Assembly (NCBI RefSeq): GCF_020283565.1
Contig: NC_060060.1
Coordinates: 31,496,001-31,560,000, forward strand
DNA: 64,000 nt
Direction: 5' to 3'
DNA from: Trifolium pratense
Lineage: Eukaryota; Streptophyta; Magnoliopsida; Fabales; Fabaceae
The notes beneath the pieces were generated by a model, which was given only the letters and a program-made list of their open reading frames with translations, ran no database searches and was not told where the DNA came from. Made by a program: the position numbers and the translations under genes. Shown here piece by piece: positions 1-9,469 of this stretch. The stretch's first letter is position 1. Every line of letters starts with the position of its first letter.

Positions 1-492
1 TTTTTAACTTGTGTTTTGAATTCTTGAATTTCAAATTCGGAAGCTAAAATTCAATGTGAATTCTTTATGAAAACACGGGGGCTCGTACAAATTTTCATAT
101 GATAATCCTCTTTAATTTTCATATGATTAAAATTTTAAACTATTTAATTAGGTGTTAATTGACACCTCGTGTTAATGGATATTATCTCATATGTAATTTG
201 TTATATAATCGTCAAATCGTAAAGATATATCTTACTCTATTTTGTAAAGTGAATATTCACTTTATTAATAGAGTAAGGTCCATAGTTATCATGTATGCTA
301 TTAAATTATGGAATTCCTTCAACATGACAAACAACAAATTACTGATCATTTTTCTCTGTTTGAACTCAACAGATCAATTCTCATTGATCATTTTTATTGG
401 AGGGATAATTATACATCAACCTTTTCTCTCATATTTTGAATTCATGTTATTATATATATACTTACAAACTATTACTATAGGATTTAAAAACA
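1..492. other. AT-rich intergenic DNA, no gene seen
   Basis: AT-rich DNA at the left edge. It contains short open stretches, but none has a recognisable domain or plausible codon pattern. Nothing else is seen apart from the target-site copy at 493-501 that belongs to the next element. Confidence 0.5.
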
Positions 493-501
493 TTGGATAA
501 T

Positions 502-757
502 GATAAATTCTCTACCCATCCATGTTTGTTTTTCACCTCTTGGATTTTTCGTTTTTGCCCTTGTATAAAAAATCTGGATTCTGTTTACCGGAATTTTTTG
601 CCTTGATAAAAAAATCCGGTTTTTGTTTACCGAATTTTTCCTGAATTTGCACTAAGAAAAAATTCGGTTTTTGCGTACCGAATTTTTCTACAAGGGCAAA
701 ATTAGAATGAATTTTGGGGGTTAAAAAGAATCACGGGGTGTTGGAAGAGAATTTATC
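502..757. mobile_element. MITE, Mutator-like, family A copy 1
   Basis: A 256-bp non-coding element bounded by the inverted ends gataaattctct (502-513) and agagaatttatc (746-757). It is flanked by a perfect 9-bp direct repeat, ttggataat, at 493-501 and 758-766. A 9-bp target-site duplication is typical of Mutator-like MITEs. The inside is itself palindromic, with repeated runs of the type attcggtttttg and tttaccgaattttt. A second copy, also with a 9-bp duplication, lies at 20008-20257. Confidence 0.85.
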
Positions 758-958
758 TTGGATAATTATGAAGATGGTGGCCAAGTTTTAACGGGAAAAA
801 ATATAAAAAAAAACGAAAACGAAGGATAAATTGGGCTAAGATATTCATTGGGCCAAATTATTAGGCCGAGCTCTAAAGATGAGAATTTTCTACCCCAACA
901 ATTGTCCATCTACCCCAACATTAATTTTGAATGGATGAATTTGCCCTTATATATAAAC

Positions 959-1215
959 TAAGTGTTTAGGTATATAAAATTTTTCCAAATTTATTTTGTT
1001 ACCTACACACTTTGGGAAAAAGTGTTCAGGTATATAAAATTTTTCTAATTTTTTTTTACCTGAACACTTTGGAAAAAAGTGTGCAGGTATGTAAAATTTT
1101 TCCAAATTTATTTTGTTACCTACACACTTTGGAGAAAAGTGTTCAAGTATATAAAATTTTTCTAATTTTTTTTGTTATCTGAAAACTTTGAAAAAATATG
1201 TGTAAGTATGTAAAA
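959..1215. repeat. Tandem repeat, about 58-60 bp period, five copies
   Basis: The phrase 'aagtgt..aggtatataaaattttt' begins near 959, 1018, 1076, 1135 and 1195, drifting in sequence toward the right. Every second unit ends in the complement of the next start (for example acctgaacacttt against aagtgttcaggt), so the array can also fold into hairpins. It lies just downstream of the truncated end of the BAHD/WD40 fragment. No coding content. Confidence 0.8.
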
Positions 1216-1239
1216 AAATAGTCATATTGATATTTCCGT

Positions 1240-1488
1240 TATTCAATGAAACCAAGTATGGCTATTGTTGCATTGTGGGATAGAAAACTCCCGGAAGACA
1301 AAATCTGCTTTGCTTTGGAGGTATTCCTATCCTGGCCAGTGTGATTCTAGATACAAACATTTGAACCTTCGCGAAGTGAAACGATATGTTTCCCGTCAGA
1401 TGTGAAGGAAGCATGCATCCGTCCTGACTTCTCAGGCCTGAAGGCAAAACAAGAAGAGATATAATACCGGAAATCGGTTCTAGATCCA
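1240..1488 (-). pseudogene. WD40-repeat protein gene fragment
   Basis: Read on the minus strand, one frame gives 'RMHASFTSDGKHIVS' followed by 'EGSNVCI', a stop, then 'NHTGQDRNTSKAKQIL' and 'GSFLSHNATIAI'. This resembles the blades of plant WDR44-like WD40 proteins (ASFTSDGKHI.SAS..SNVYIWN). The expected Trp after NVCI is a TAG stop (TGG to TAG), so the piece cannot be functional. It abuts the BAHD fragment at about 1490 with no visible intron signal and on the same strand, making a chimeric pseudogene. The family call comes from motif recognition only; a related WD40 subfamily is possible. Confidence 0.6.
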
Positions 1489-1893
1489 CCGGTTCTAGAG
1501 ATCTTTGAAATTAGAATCGTTGAGAATTTCGGAGAGAGTGGTGGTTGTTTGTGATTCGATGAAGAAAACACCGTCGTCGTTACAGTGAATGGTGGTGGCA
1601 TCATGTAGACGGCCGGCAAGAGGGTAAAAATGGGATAATGTTTGAGAAAGTGAGTTTTGAAGAATTTTTGATTTATTAATAAAATCAGAAAAATGGTTGT
1701 GGTTATTGTTAATGTTGTTGTGATTTGGGTAGAAGAAAGTGGTGTTGCCATGAATATTAGGAGAAAGTTGATCTAGTAATGAGAGTTTGAAATTTTGAAG
1801 ATGCGATGGTGTGGGTTTTGATGGTTTTATGAGTATTGTGTTTAATTTTTCAAGCTTAATCTCGTAGTACTTGTTATTACTACTATTCTCCAT
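1489..1893 (-). pseudogene. BAHD acyltransferase, 5' fragment
   Basis: Encodes the first ~130 residues of a BAHD acyltransferase: 'MENSSNNKYYEIKLEKL', 'ILIKPSKPTP' and 'SHFYPLAGRLHDATT'. It is closely related to residues 8-135 of the intact gene at 5890-7284, including the asparagine/histidine-rich stretch. The promoter seems kept: on the minus strand a TATA-like tatataaata lies at 1942-1933, about 40 bases above the ATG. The similarity stops at about 1495, where WD40-derived sequence begins, so the HxxxD and DFGWG regions are missing. It is a broken relic of a tandem duplicate; the matching 3' piece lies upstream (2489-3054), not downstream. Confidence 0.85.
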
Positions 1894-2283
1894 TGTTTTT
1901 TGTTATGTTTTACTTGATCATTGATCTTGCTCTATTTATATACATTGCTTCACCGAATTAATAAATGTTTTTATTCGCTGCTTGGCGGTGGCGGTGACTC
2001 TATTACGCCATCAAATCAAACTACTATAATATTTAACTTTTTGTCACTATGTTGCATAATCAACTCCACACGTAAAATACTCATGCAATTGTTTAATTTT
2101 AGGTGAAGCTTGATTACAAGTAAAGAATTGGACTCAGTGTCACACACCAAAAGAGTAAAGAAAGTGAAAAACATATTTGATTACAATCTATACATTTTCT
2201 GAATTTTCAAAATTGTTCTACTTCTACCTACTGAGCTAATGACACAAACTTTTGTATTCCAGCATCAACAAAAACGTGGTCAA

Positions 2284-2369
2284 CTTAACTCACTACGGTT
2301 GGTCTAGTGATGAAGGATTTGGGTAGTATGATATAGGTCTTGTGTTCGATCATCAGCTCATTGTAAAAA
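2284..2369 (+). mobile_element. Short tRNA-derived SINE
   Basis: An 86-bp element flanked by perfect 14-bp direct repeats, aaaaacgtggtcaa, at 2270-2283 and 2370-2383. The right copy is preceded by an A tract. Inside are a box A-like tggtctagtga (2301-2311) and a box B-like gttcgatcatc, the RNA polymerase III promoter layout of tRNA-derived SINEs. A pol III promoter, a 3' A tail and long target duplications together make a SINE the best reading. It sits between the two BAHD fragments. Confidence 0.75.
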
Positions 2370-2488
2370 AAAAACGTGGTCAAGTTTTGGATATTGGCTT
2401 GCCAATTTACGGAGTATTAAGAGGTTGGTGAATTTTTCTGTCCGGATGTATACCGATACATTTGCTGAGGTGAATGATTCTGTCCTAA

Positions 2489-3054
2489 TTATAGCTTTGA
2501 AGTTGAAATAAGAATGGTAGGATTAAGCACAGCATAGTGTAGCAGCTCCTGATTTTGTTCAAACAATTTCATCTCATCTTCAACAAGAGTAACGAAAGCT
2601 TCAATTCCACCACCATTTTTTGTATCCATCAAAAAAATTAAATTAATCGCCAAATTATTATTCACGCTACTACACCACACAGGTTTGCCCCACCCAAAAT
2701 CAAACTCAAGCAATGGATAATTACACCAACTTGAACTGTTGTAAACTACCAAACTACCCTCATTCTCATTATTGATTTTCAAAATCTCAACCTCTCTTTC
2801 AAATTCTCCATCACAACCTTAAACCCACCTTCCTCTTTAAACCTCTCTGCTTTATTCTCTATAAAGTCCATTTTACCCTTCTTCATTCTTTTCACCATCT
2901 CATCTTTTGCCACGTGGCTTTCTTCTTCAACCGTCACCCAAAACGGCCAAGCCAAGTTCCCAACTGCAGTTTCTGGTACGGCGGGGTTCATCCGTGTACG
3001 GAGGTCTATTGCTTGGAACAAAATCGAACGCCTAAACGACGTCGTTTTGAAGGT
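2489..3054 (-). pseudogene. BAHD acyltransferase, 3' fragment
   Basis: Matches the last ~185 codons of the intact BAHD gene at 5890-7284, including 'LFQAIDLRTRMNPAVPE', 'NLAWPFWVTVEEESH', the conserved 'EFDFGWGKPVW' and the C-terminus 'NPTILISTSKL'. A one-base deletion at about 2786-2793 (the intact copy has an extra c in aaccctctc) shifts the frame between 'ENLKER' and 'KINNENEG'. Similarity ends abruptly at about 3054, just after the cgacgtcgtttt stretch, so the 5' two thirds are missing. The 5' fragment lies further downstream on the minus strand, so the two pieces are in reversed order and are probably remnants of different duplicate copies. Confidence 0.85.
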
Positions 3055-3289
3055 CCACTTCTATTTATAGAGATGTATATATTCATGAATGAATCTCCAA
3101 AACCACCCCCACTTCTTTCATAGACAGGGATGATGGGCAGTTAAATTTACATCATGGGGAAGATCATGGAGCAACGACTGTGATGGGAGCTGCTTCCGCC
3201 TTTTTTATTGGGCTGCTTTTATTTTTTCACTTTGGACCGTTAAGGATACTTAAAATATATAACCAGTCCAATTAGTAATATATTTGCCG

Positions 3290-3557
3290 TTCCAAAAAAA
3301 AAAAGTTGAATGCCATATATCATAATATTAAAAAGATAAATAAGTATTAGTAAAATATATGTATGTCCTTCTTGACAAAAAAAAAAATATATGTATGTCC
3401 TTTGAATCGGTTTTGAAAAATCAATCTGAAATTCAATTCGATGATTTTCACAAAAGAACATCCAAATGCATCGAAAAATATCTGATTTTTTGCGATTTTC
3501 GTTTTTTATTAGTTTGCGGTTTTTATTTGAATTGGTTTGAATTTGAGCACCTCTAAC
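3290..3557. mobile_element. Decayed hAT-like MITE end
   Basis: The right part (about 3395-3557) resembles the reverse complement of the start of the element at 35154: phrases such as tttgcggtttttatttgaa, attggtttgaatttgagcac and aacatccaaatgcat recur in complementary form. It ends in cacctcta, close to the caccccta terminus of that family. No clear left end or target duplication is visible, so the limits are approximate. Confidence 0.4.
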
Positions 3558-4529
3558 TATCACTCTTCAAAATTTCCTTCTTTCTCTCACCAGTTTTCTC
3601 TCAATGCTAATTTCTTCTCCGTATCAACCACCAACACCGACCAACTTCCAATCAAACAAAACCATCTTCCGGTGACCTTTATGTAAAAAAAAAAATACAA
3701 TATTGTTCATCCTCCGACTATTCTCTATCTTTCTATCAAATTAGATGTTTAAAATGAGGTTACTTGAAAATTCGTCACTTTTAAAAGTGAGTTTTTCTAG
3801 CCATTGTGGTTCACCTTTGGATGCACCAAAACAACCTCATAAATCATCTTCCTCCTTTACAAAACGATCAAAGAAAAAATCAAGATTGGACCACCTTTTC
3901 TAGCGGCCACAGTGTTTGAAACAATGTCTTTCCAAAGATCAAATAAAAAATGACCAATGATCAAGGGCTAAGACTTTGATAAGCACCGAGCAACCAATAA
4001 ACACTTCAAGCTCTAAAATTTGAACGAAGTATTTACGAATTTTTTTAGGGGCCGGGAGGTTTTGGGTTGAAAAGATATACACTTTGGAATGACTATATTA
4101 AAGTGGAGTTTTTCTTGGCCTTCGTTTTTCTAGCGCGTCCACCTCACTTCTAATTTTACCCCCTCGTACTTAATCAATGGGTGTGTAAAAATACAATTTT
4201 TCGTAAAAAAAAATTCTCCAGATAACCAGCGAACTCAGTTCGCATTTTAAAATGCGAAGTTGGACGGTGGCCAAAATTCCTAGTTTTGGACAATGGCCAA
4301 TTTTGACTGGTCAGTTCTTGACTGTTACATGCCTTCGACCAATCACACACAACCAAAAAAAGACACATTTTAGTTAGAACTTATGAGATTAATGATAACA
4401 AGTCTTCTATTATGCTATGAAATTATGTTTGCATGCTAACCGGCGATCCATATTTTTTTCAAAATCATTCATGATAGTGAGGAAAGGGTGAAGGCAACCA
4501 AATGATAATATTTTTATGACACTCACTAC
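3558..4529. repeat. Dispersed repeat R, copy 1 (left part)
   Basis: Non-coding sequence shared with about 9470-10225 (copy 4) and in part with 7470-7920 and 8051-8263. Shared phrases include ttccggtgacctttatg, aaaattcgtcacttttaaaa, ttttagttagaacttatgag and tttgcatgctaac. The copy is split by a hAT MITE at 4530-5225 and resumes at 5226 with the sequence that leads into a nucleostemin-like exon fragment. The repeat therefore predates the MITE. No transposase or clear termini were recognised. Confidence 0.7.
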
Positions 4530-5225
4530 TAGGGGTGATCGTATCCGAACCAATCCAAAAGTAAAACCGCAAATCGAACCAAACCAAACCGAAAACCACA
4601 AAAACCGCATTTGGTTTGGATGTATTTGGATGGCTTTCTTACTGAACCGCAAACCGCAAAACCGCAAACCGCAAAAACCGCAAAAACCGCGGATAACCGC
4701 AAAAACCGCATTAAGTTACTATTATATATTTATATTCCAATATCGTAAAAGAAAATATATTTATATTCCAATATACATGCCCAATTACCAAGTCAGTCGA
4801 CCAAATTAATCGAACTTCAAGTTGTTTTTATTTTTTGTACTGAAATTTTATTTTGGTGTTGTAATGTTATTTTAAATAAACAAATTTTATCGGTACCGTG
4901 ATGTTATTTTAAAAATTCAATTTTTTTATATATTTAAAATTGTAAGTTACTATAATGTTATTTTGGATAAATAATTTTTGTTGGTACTACAATGTTATTT
5001 TGGAACTTCAATTTTTTATTTTTTTTTTATGCTTAAAATTGTTCGGTACAATCGTTATGTTTTAAACCGCACCAACCGAACCGATCCAAACCGCATTGGT
5101 TTGGTTTGGTTTGGATGACTTTTTATAAATCAACCGAACCAAACCGAACCGCATGCATTTTTATCTCGCGGTTAGGATGACTTTTATGCTCAAAACCGAA
5201 CCAAACCGCACCGCGATCACCCCTA
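4530..5225. mobile_element. hAT-type MITE (696 bp)
   Basis: The element begins taggggtgatcg (4530-4541) and ends cgatcaccccta (5214-5225), perfect 12-bp inverted ends. It is flanked by the 8-bp direct repeat ctcactac at 4522-4529 and 5226-5233. An 8-bp target duplication with TAGGGGTG ends is diagnostic of hAT elements. The subterminal regions are dense in direct and inverted aaccgcaaaaccgc / aaccaaaccg motifs. No transposase is encoded, so it is non-autonomous. Removing it restores continuity of repeat R. Confidence 0.9.
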
Positions 5226-5404
5226 CTCACTACTTAACCGGTAAACTCAAGAAGGCAATCACTATCCGTTTTTCCTTAATTATTTTGGCTTTGTCTTCAC
5301 AGATCTAGAAGTCAAGTACTATCGGGTTGGTTGGACTGCCCAATGTTGGTAAGAGCAGTCTTATTAACAGTTTAAAGAGATGCCATGTTGTCAATTTAAG
5401 TTGC
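5226..5404 (+). pseudogene. Nucleostemin-like GTPase exon fragment 1
   Basis: After an intron-like stretch ending ttgtcttcacag (to 5302), the next ~100 bases encode, with small breaks, '[19 protein letters not shown]', the P-loop (G1) region of nucleolar GTPases of the nucleostemin/NSN1 type. A stop (tctag) and small changes occur before the P-loop, and the similarity stops at 5404. The kept 3' splice site shows that the fragment came from genomic DNA, not from a spliced transcript. It is attached to repeat R, as is fragment 3 at 8264. Confidence 0.7.
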
Positions 5405-5889
5405 TTGATTGCCATGTTAGTTTCAACACTTTTTGTATTATTAAGCAAAAATGATGGTGAATAACAACCTGGTAATTAACTAAGAATATTATCAATAAAA
5501 CAAATGAAAATTCCTAACTACTAATCTGCATAGAAATAAAATCTCAAAGTTAACGGGTAGTATATACTAGCATTGTTCCACTAAAAAGGAGCCACCGAAC
5601 ATAACAACTCACATGAAACACACATCATTTGATACTTGTGAAGAAAAAATTAGGCATGACTTCTTATAAAATAAATAAAAAAATTAGGAATGACCGAGTT
5701 TAAACAAACGAGTAATAAAGACAAACGGCAATTCTGGAAAATTTACTTGGACACAAAATGAAAAATTACATAATTATCCAACATTTTAAACTATTTAAAA
5801 TAATAATGAGAAATTATTTTTCTCGGTGCCGAGTCTCGAACCGACTACAAATCCTCAACCAAGTGACGGAAACAGGCAAGGAGAGATTA
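5405..5889. other. Intergenic, downstream of the BAHD gene
   Basis: AT-rich sequence with no open frame of note. A tRNA-like box B remnant (tctcgaaccgac, near 5832) lies close to the 3' end of the BAHD gene, similar to degraded SINE pieces elsewhere in the window. Confidence 0.4.
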
Positions 5890-7284
5890 TTATAGCTTTG
5901 AAGTTGAAATAAGAATTGTAGGATTAAGCACAGCATAGTGTAGCAGCTCCTGATTTTGTTCAAACAATTTCATCTCATCTTCAGCAAGAGTAACGAAAGC
6001 TTCAATTCCACCACCATTTTTTGTATCCATCAAAACAATAAAATTAATCGCAAAATTATTATTCACACTACTACACCACACAGGTTTGCCCCACCCAAAA
6101 TCAAACTCAAGCAATGGATAATTACACCAACTTGAACTGTTGTAAACTACCAAACTACCCTTATTCTCATTATTCCTTTTCAAAATCTCAACCCTCTCTT
6201 TCAAATTCTCCATCACAACCTTAAACCCACCTTCCCCTTTAAACCTCTCTGCTTTATTCTCTATAAAGTCCATTTTACCCTTCCTCATTCTTTTCACCAT
6301 CTCATCTATTGCCACGTGGCTTTCTTCTTCAACCGTCACCCAAAACGGCCAAGCCAAGTTCCCAACTGCAGTTTCTGGTACGGCGGGGTTCATCCGTGAA
6401 CGGATGTCTATTGCTTGGAACAAAATCGAACGCCTAAACGACGTCGTTTTGGAACCAGAAACTGCTATTGATGCCGAAAGAGCACATTTCCAAATCAGAG
6501 CTAAAACAACCTCTACCCTAGAAGGATGAAATTCAAATTTGTTTTTGATTTTTATCTTTAGTTCTTCTATTTTGGATGCTTTGAAAATGAATCTTCTAGT
6601 AGTGAATTTTGCATTGGAATTTTTAACGGAACCAGACACGTCGGGAACTTCTCTCGGAGGAAAAAGAGCGGCGGCGACTGTTAAATCAGGGAGTGGAATT
6701 TCATTTCCGGTGGTGATGGCAGCCCAAGTGTTGAGAAAAATTATGAGTGTGTTAAGTTCAACGATCTTGTGTGTGACAAATGTGGTAATTGCGGTGGAAC
6801 CGCATCTGAACAAGGTGAATCGGAGTAATAACAGCATGTTTCGTTTTTCCTCAGTGGTTGGGACGAAGCATTCTAGTGCATCGAAATTAGGATTGGTGAG
6901 AATTTGGGAGAGAGTGGTGGTTGATCGTGATTCGATGAAGAAAACGCCGTCGTCATTACAGTGAATGGTGGTGGCGTCATGGAGACGTCCGGCGAGAGGG
7001 TAAAAATGGGATAATGTTTGAGAAAGTGAGTTTTGAAGAATTTTTGATTTATTGGAAAAATCAGAAAAATGATTGTTGGTATTGTTATTGTTGTTGTGAT
7101 TTGGGTAGAAGAAAGTCATGTTGGTATGATAATTAGGAGAAAATTGATCTAGTAATGAGAGTTTGAAAGTTTGAAGATGTAATGGTGTTGGTTTTGATGG
7201 TTTTATGAGTATTGTGTTTAATTTCTCAAGCTTAATATCGTGGTTGTTATTATTACTACTATTCATTTTGTTCTGCTTCTCCAT
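5890..7284 (-). CDS. BAHD acyltransferase (vinorine synthase-like clade)
   Basis: A single-exon gene of 464 codons, a normal length for BAHD enzymes, which are cytosolic and move an acyl group from acyl-CoA to an alcohol or amine of a specialised metabolite. Visible family marks are 'SHFYPLAGRL' (residues 92-101), the catalytic-His motif at 172-176 and 'DFGWG' at 395-399, followed by the usual 'KPVWCSS'. The HxxxD motif reads HKIVE: the His is kept, but the structural Asp is Glu and the following Gly is Leu. Residues 64-72 are an Asn-rich tract. A TATA-like tatataa (minus strand, 7335-7329) lies about 45 bases above the ATG. Two broken relatives lie at 1489-1893 and 2489-3054. The substrate cannot be told, and the altered motif makes full activity uncertain. 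Confidence 0.9.
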   Translation of the reverse strand: MEKQNKMNSSNNNNHDIKLEKLNTILIKPSKPTPLHLQTFKLSLLDQFSPNYHTNMTFFYPNHNNNNNTNNHFSDFSNKSKILQNSLSQTLSHFYPLAGRLHDATTIHCNDDGVFFIESRSTTTLSQILTNPNFDALECFVPTTEEKRNMLLLLRFTLFRCGSTAITTFVTHKIVELNTLIIFLNTWAAITTGNEIPLPDLTVAAALFPPREVPDVSGSVKNSNAKFTTRRFIFKASKIEELKIKIKNKFEFHPSRVEVVLALIWKCALSASIAVSGSKTTSFRRSILFQAIDIRSRMNPAVPETAVGNLAWPFWVTVEEESHVAIDEMVKRMRKGKMDFIENKAERFKGEGGFKVVMENLKERVEILKRNNENKGSLVVYNSSSWCNYPLLEFDFGWGKPVWCSSVNNNFAINFIVLMDTKNGGGIEAFVTLAEDEMKLFEQNQELLHYAVLNPTILISTSKL

Positions 7285-7469
7285 TGTTTTGTTTTGTGTT
7301 CTGTTTTACTTTGATCGATTGTCTTGCCTTATATACAATGTTTTGTTCATTGCAAACAATTACCCCATATATTTTCATTGCACATGGCCATAGAGCAATT
7401 ATTGTGTTTTTGTCAAGTGTCAACTGCTTCGTACCAAATGGCATGACTCTTTTGCAAGCTGTCCAAATA

Positions 7470-7920
7470 ATTTGAACGAAGTATTTACAAAAATTTTAGG
7501 TGACGAGTGTCTTTAGGTTGAAAAAATATACACTTTAAAATGACTATTAAAGTAGAGTTTTAATTTTCTTGGCCTCCGTCATTCTAGTGTGTTCACTTCA
7601 CTTATAATTTTGGTAAAAATAACCTTTCACCAAATAACCAGCGAATTGAGTTCGCATTTTAAAATACGAAATTGGACGGTTGCCAAAATTCATAGTTTTG
7701 GACAATGGTCAATTTTGATCGGGTACATGCCTTCAACCAATCACACACAACCAAAAAAGACACATTTTAGTTAGAACTTATGAGATCAATGATAATCTTT
7801 TATTATGCTATGAAAGTTTGCATGCTAACCAACGAACGATTCATATTTTTTTCAAAATAATTCATGGTGGTGAGGAAAGGGTGAAGGTGATCAAATGATA
7901 ATATTTTTCAAAATCATTCA
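7470..7920. repeat. Dispersed repeat R, copy 2
   Basis: Begins inside the R family at the phrase aatttgaacgaagtattta (near 7470) and runs through ttttagttagaacttatgag and tttgcatgctaacc to a tandem repeat of the tttttttcaaaat.attcatggt phrase. It lacks the first ~450 bp seen in copies 1 and 4. It leads directly into the next nucleostemin-like fragment. Confidence 0.65.
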
Positions 7921-8050
7921 TGGTGCTTGATTGCCCTGGTGTTGTTATGCTCAAGTTTCAAGAAAATAATGCTACCGTAGCATTGAAAAATTGCAAGAAA
8001 ATTGAGAAGTTAGATGAAGATGAACTGAGGCATCTCGTGAAGTCCTAGAC
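7921..8050 (+). pseudogene. Nucleostemin-like GTPase exon fragment 2 (G3 region)
   Basis: Reads 'VLDCPGVVMLKFQENNATV' then 'ALKNCKKIEKLDEDELRHL' and stops at TAG near 8048. DCPG is the G3 motif of the circularly permuted nucleolar GTPases of the nucleostemin/NSN1 group, where it follows the P-loop segment. Here it lies upstream of the P-loop fragment (8264), so gene order is scrambled. There is no start codon or flanking gene structure, and it is read as a captured or shuffled fragment. Confidence 0.7.
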
Positions 8051-8263
8051 GTAGCATTTTAGTTAGAACTTATGAGATCAATGATAATAAGTCTTTTATT
8101 ATGCTATGAAAGTTTGCATGCTAACAGGCGATCCATATTTTTTTCAAAATCATTCATGGTGGCGAGGAAACGATAATATTTTTACGACACTCACTACTTA
8201 ATCGGCAAACTCAAGAAGTCAATCACTATCGGTTTTTCCTTAATTATTTTTGCTTTGTCTTCA
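8051..8263. repeat. Dispersed repeat R, copy 3 (short)
   Basis: A shortened R copy: ttttagttagaacttatgag, tttattatgctatgaaagt and tttgcatgctaac, then gacactcactacttaatcgg. It ends with a duplicated caagaagtcaatcactatcgg-type phrase that brackets an intron-like stretch ending cttcacag at 8264. The same arrangement is seen at 5226-5302 in copy 1. Confidence 0.65.
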
Positions 8264-8397
8264 CAGATCAAGAAGTCAATCACTATCGGTTTGGTTGGAC
8301 TGCCCAATATTGGTAATAGCAGTCTTATTAACAGTTTAAAGAGATGCCATGTTGTCAATGTTGGTGCTACTCCTGGGTTAACAAGCTCAATGCAACC
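8264..8397 (+). pseudogene. Nucleostemin-like GTPase exon fragment 3 (P-loop region)
   Basis: After tcttcacag the frame reads '[17 protein letters not shown]' then '[20 protein letters not shown]' and 'LTSSMQ', matching the G1 region of nucleostemin-like GTPases. The P-loop lysine is lost (GNS instead of GKS, codon aat instead of aag), whereas fragment 1 at 5226-5404 still has GKS. The frame then enters unrelated sequence and ends at about 8491. It is non-functional, with an intron acceptor retained. Confidence 0.75.
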
Positions 8398-8710
8398 TCC
8401 CATAAACACACTGCTTACTGCATCCTCATCAAGCTTTACTGACGCAGTACGGAAGCGTGAAGGAAAAGCAAGCGCTAATCCTTTTAGATAAAGGTTCTGG
8501 AATCCACCAGAAAAAGTAACTAATCTAGAATCCACTAGACTTCCGGAATCCACCAGAAGGAATAATTTGGAATCCACCAAACTTGAGAAAAATCTCTGTA
8601 TTTTTATTGAATCAAAAGTTGCCTTCAAGGCTACAATAGTTTTTATTGAATCAAAAGTTGCCTTCAAGGCTTCATTTGCTTCATCGAATTAATGATTGTT
8701 TTCAACTGTT
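8398..8710. repeat. LTR-like remnant with short tandem repeats
   Basis: Contains three spaced copies of ggaatccaccagaa-type phrases (near 8510, 8548 and 8570) and two ~40-bp tandem copies of a ttttattgaatcaaaagttg-containing unit (near 8600 and 8640). Repeats of this kind occur at the ends of plant Copia-type LTRs, but no LTR boundaries, primer-binding site or polyprotein are visible. The minus strand is open for 157 codons because of the repeats; no domain is recognised. Confidence 0.3.
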
Positions 8711-9469
8711 ACGGGAAGAGACAAAGTTTTTAAAGATGGGTCCAATTGCATAGAAAAAGACAAGTTATTATTAAATTTTGTTGATACGGGAAGAGATTCT
8801 CTCCCGTGATATGAGAGAGCAGTGAATTATCAGCCATACATTTAGATGGAGATAGAAAGAAAATACCGACAAAAATGAGTTTAATGGTGGAGATGTATTC
8901 ACTGCAGAAAGAAACATGATGAGTTTAATGAGTTTTTTGGCACCACTTTGCAATGATTTGGAACAAATATTGCAGCACAATTTTGAGAAAAAACACATAA
9001 TCAAAACAGTAAAATTGAAAATCAATGATATCTACAGTATGGCTAAGCGGCAGAACACTATTGAAACAGACAGAGAAGAGCGGCGGAGCACCCTTGAGCG
9101 TAAAGGGAGAAGTGAGAAAACGGCGTAACAGGCTCACGTTTCTCTTTCGTATTTTTCCTGAACAAAATTCTTACAAAATCTCGGTTTTGGATGACAACAT
9201 AAAAAAGTTTGATTCAATCCGATCTAATTTGAATTGATTTTTGAATATTCAAATTAAAAATTCTAATATTTTTTATTAAATAATAATAATTAACATTATT
9301 ATAAAAATTTGATAAAATAATATGTTTGATGGAAAATATAACTTAATATATTGAAAATTAATATTTTGGAATGACAGATTGATTATATTTGAAACGTATG
9401 AAATAATAAAACCAACAAAACAGTGGTTGAAGGCCATATTTATAGGATAAACATCTTTGTTTTTGCTAT
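8711..9469. other. Intergenic, no gene seen
   Basis: AT-rich, with a few short overlapping open frames on both strands around 8771-9237 that carry no recognisable motif. Short direct repeats (for example atgagtttaatg near 8874 and 8916) are present. Confidence 0.4.

Noticed and set aside
159..500. 113-codon open frame at the left edge
   Set aside because: Ile/Phe/Tyr-rich composition of random AT-rich DNA; runs into the target duplication of a MITE.
959..1215. CRISPR-like regular repeat spacing
   Set aside because: Units are contiguous tandem copies that drift, with no unique spacers; plant nuclear DNA.
8194..8667. 157-codon minus-strand frame with repeated SLVDS and ATFDSIK units
   Set aside because: Open only because of short tandem repeats in an LTR-like remnant; spans the complement of a GTPase fragment.
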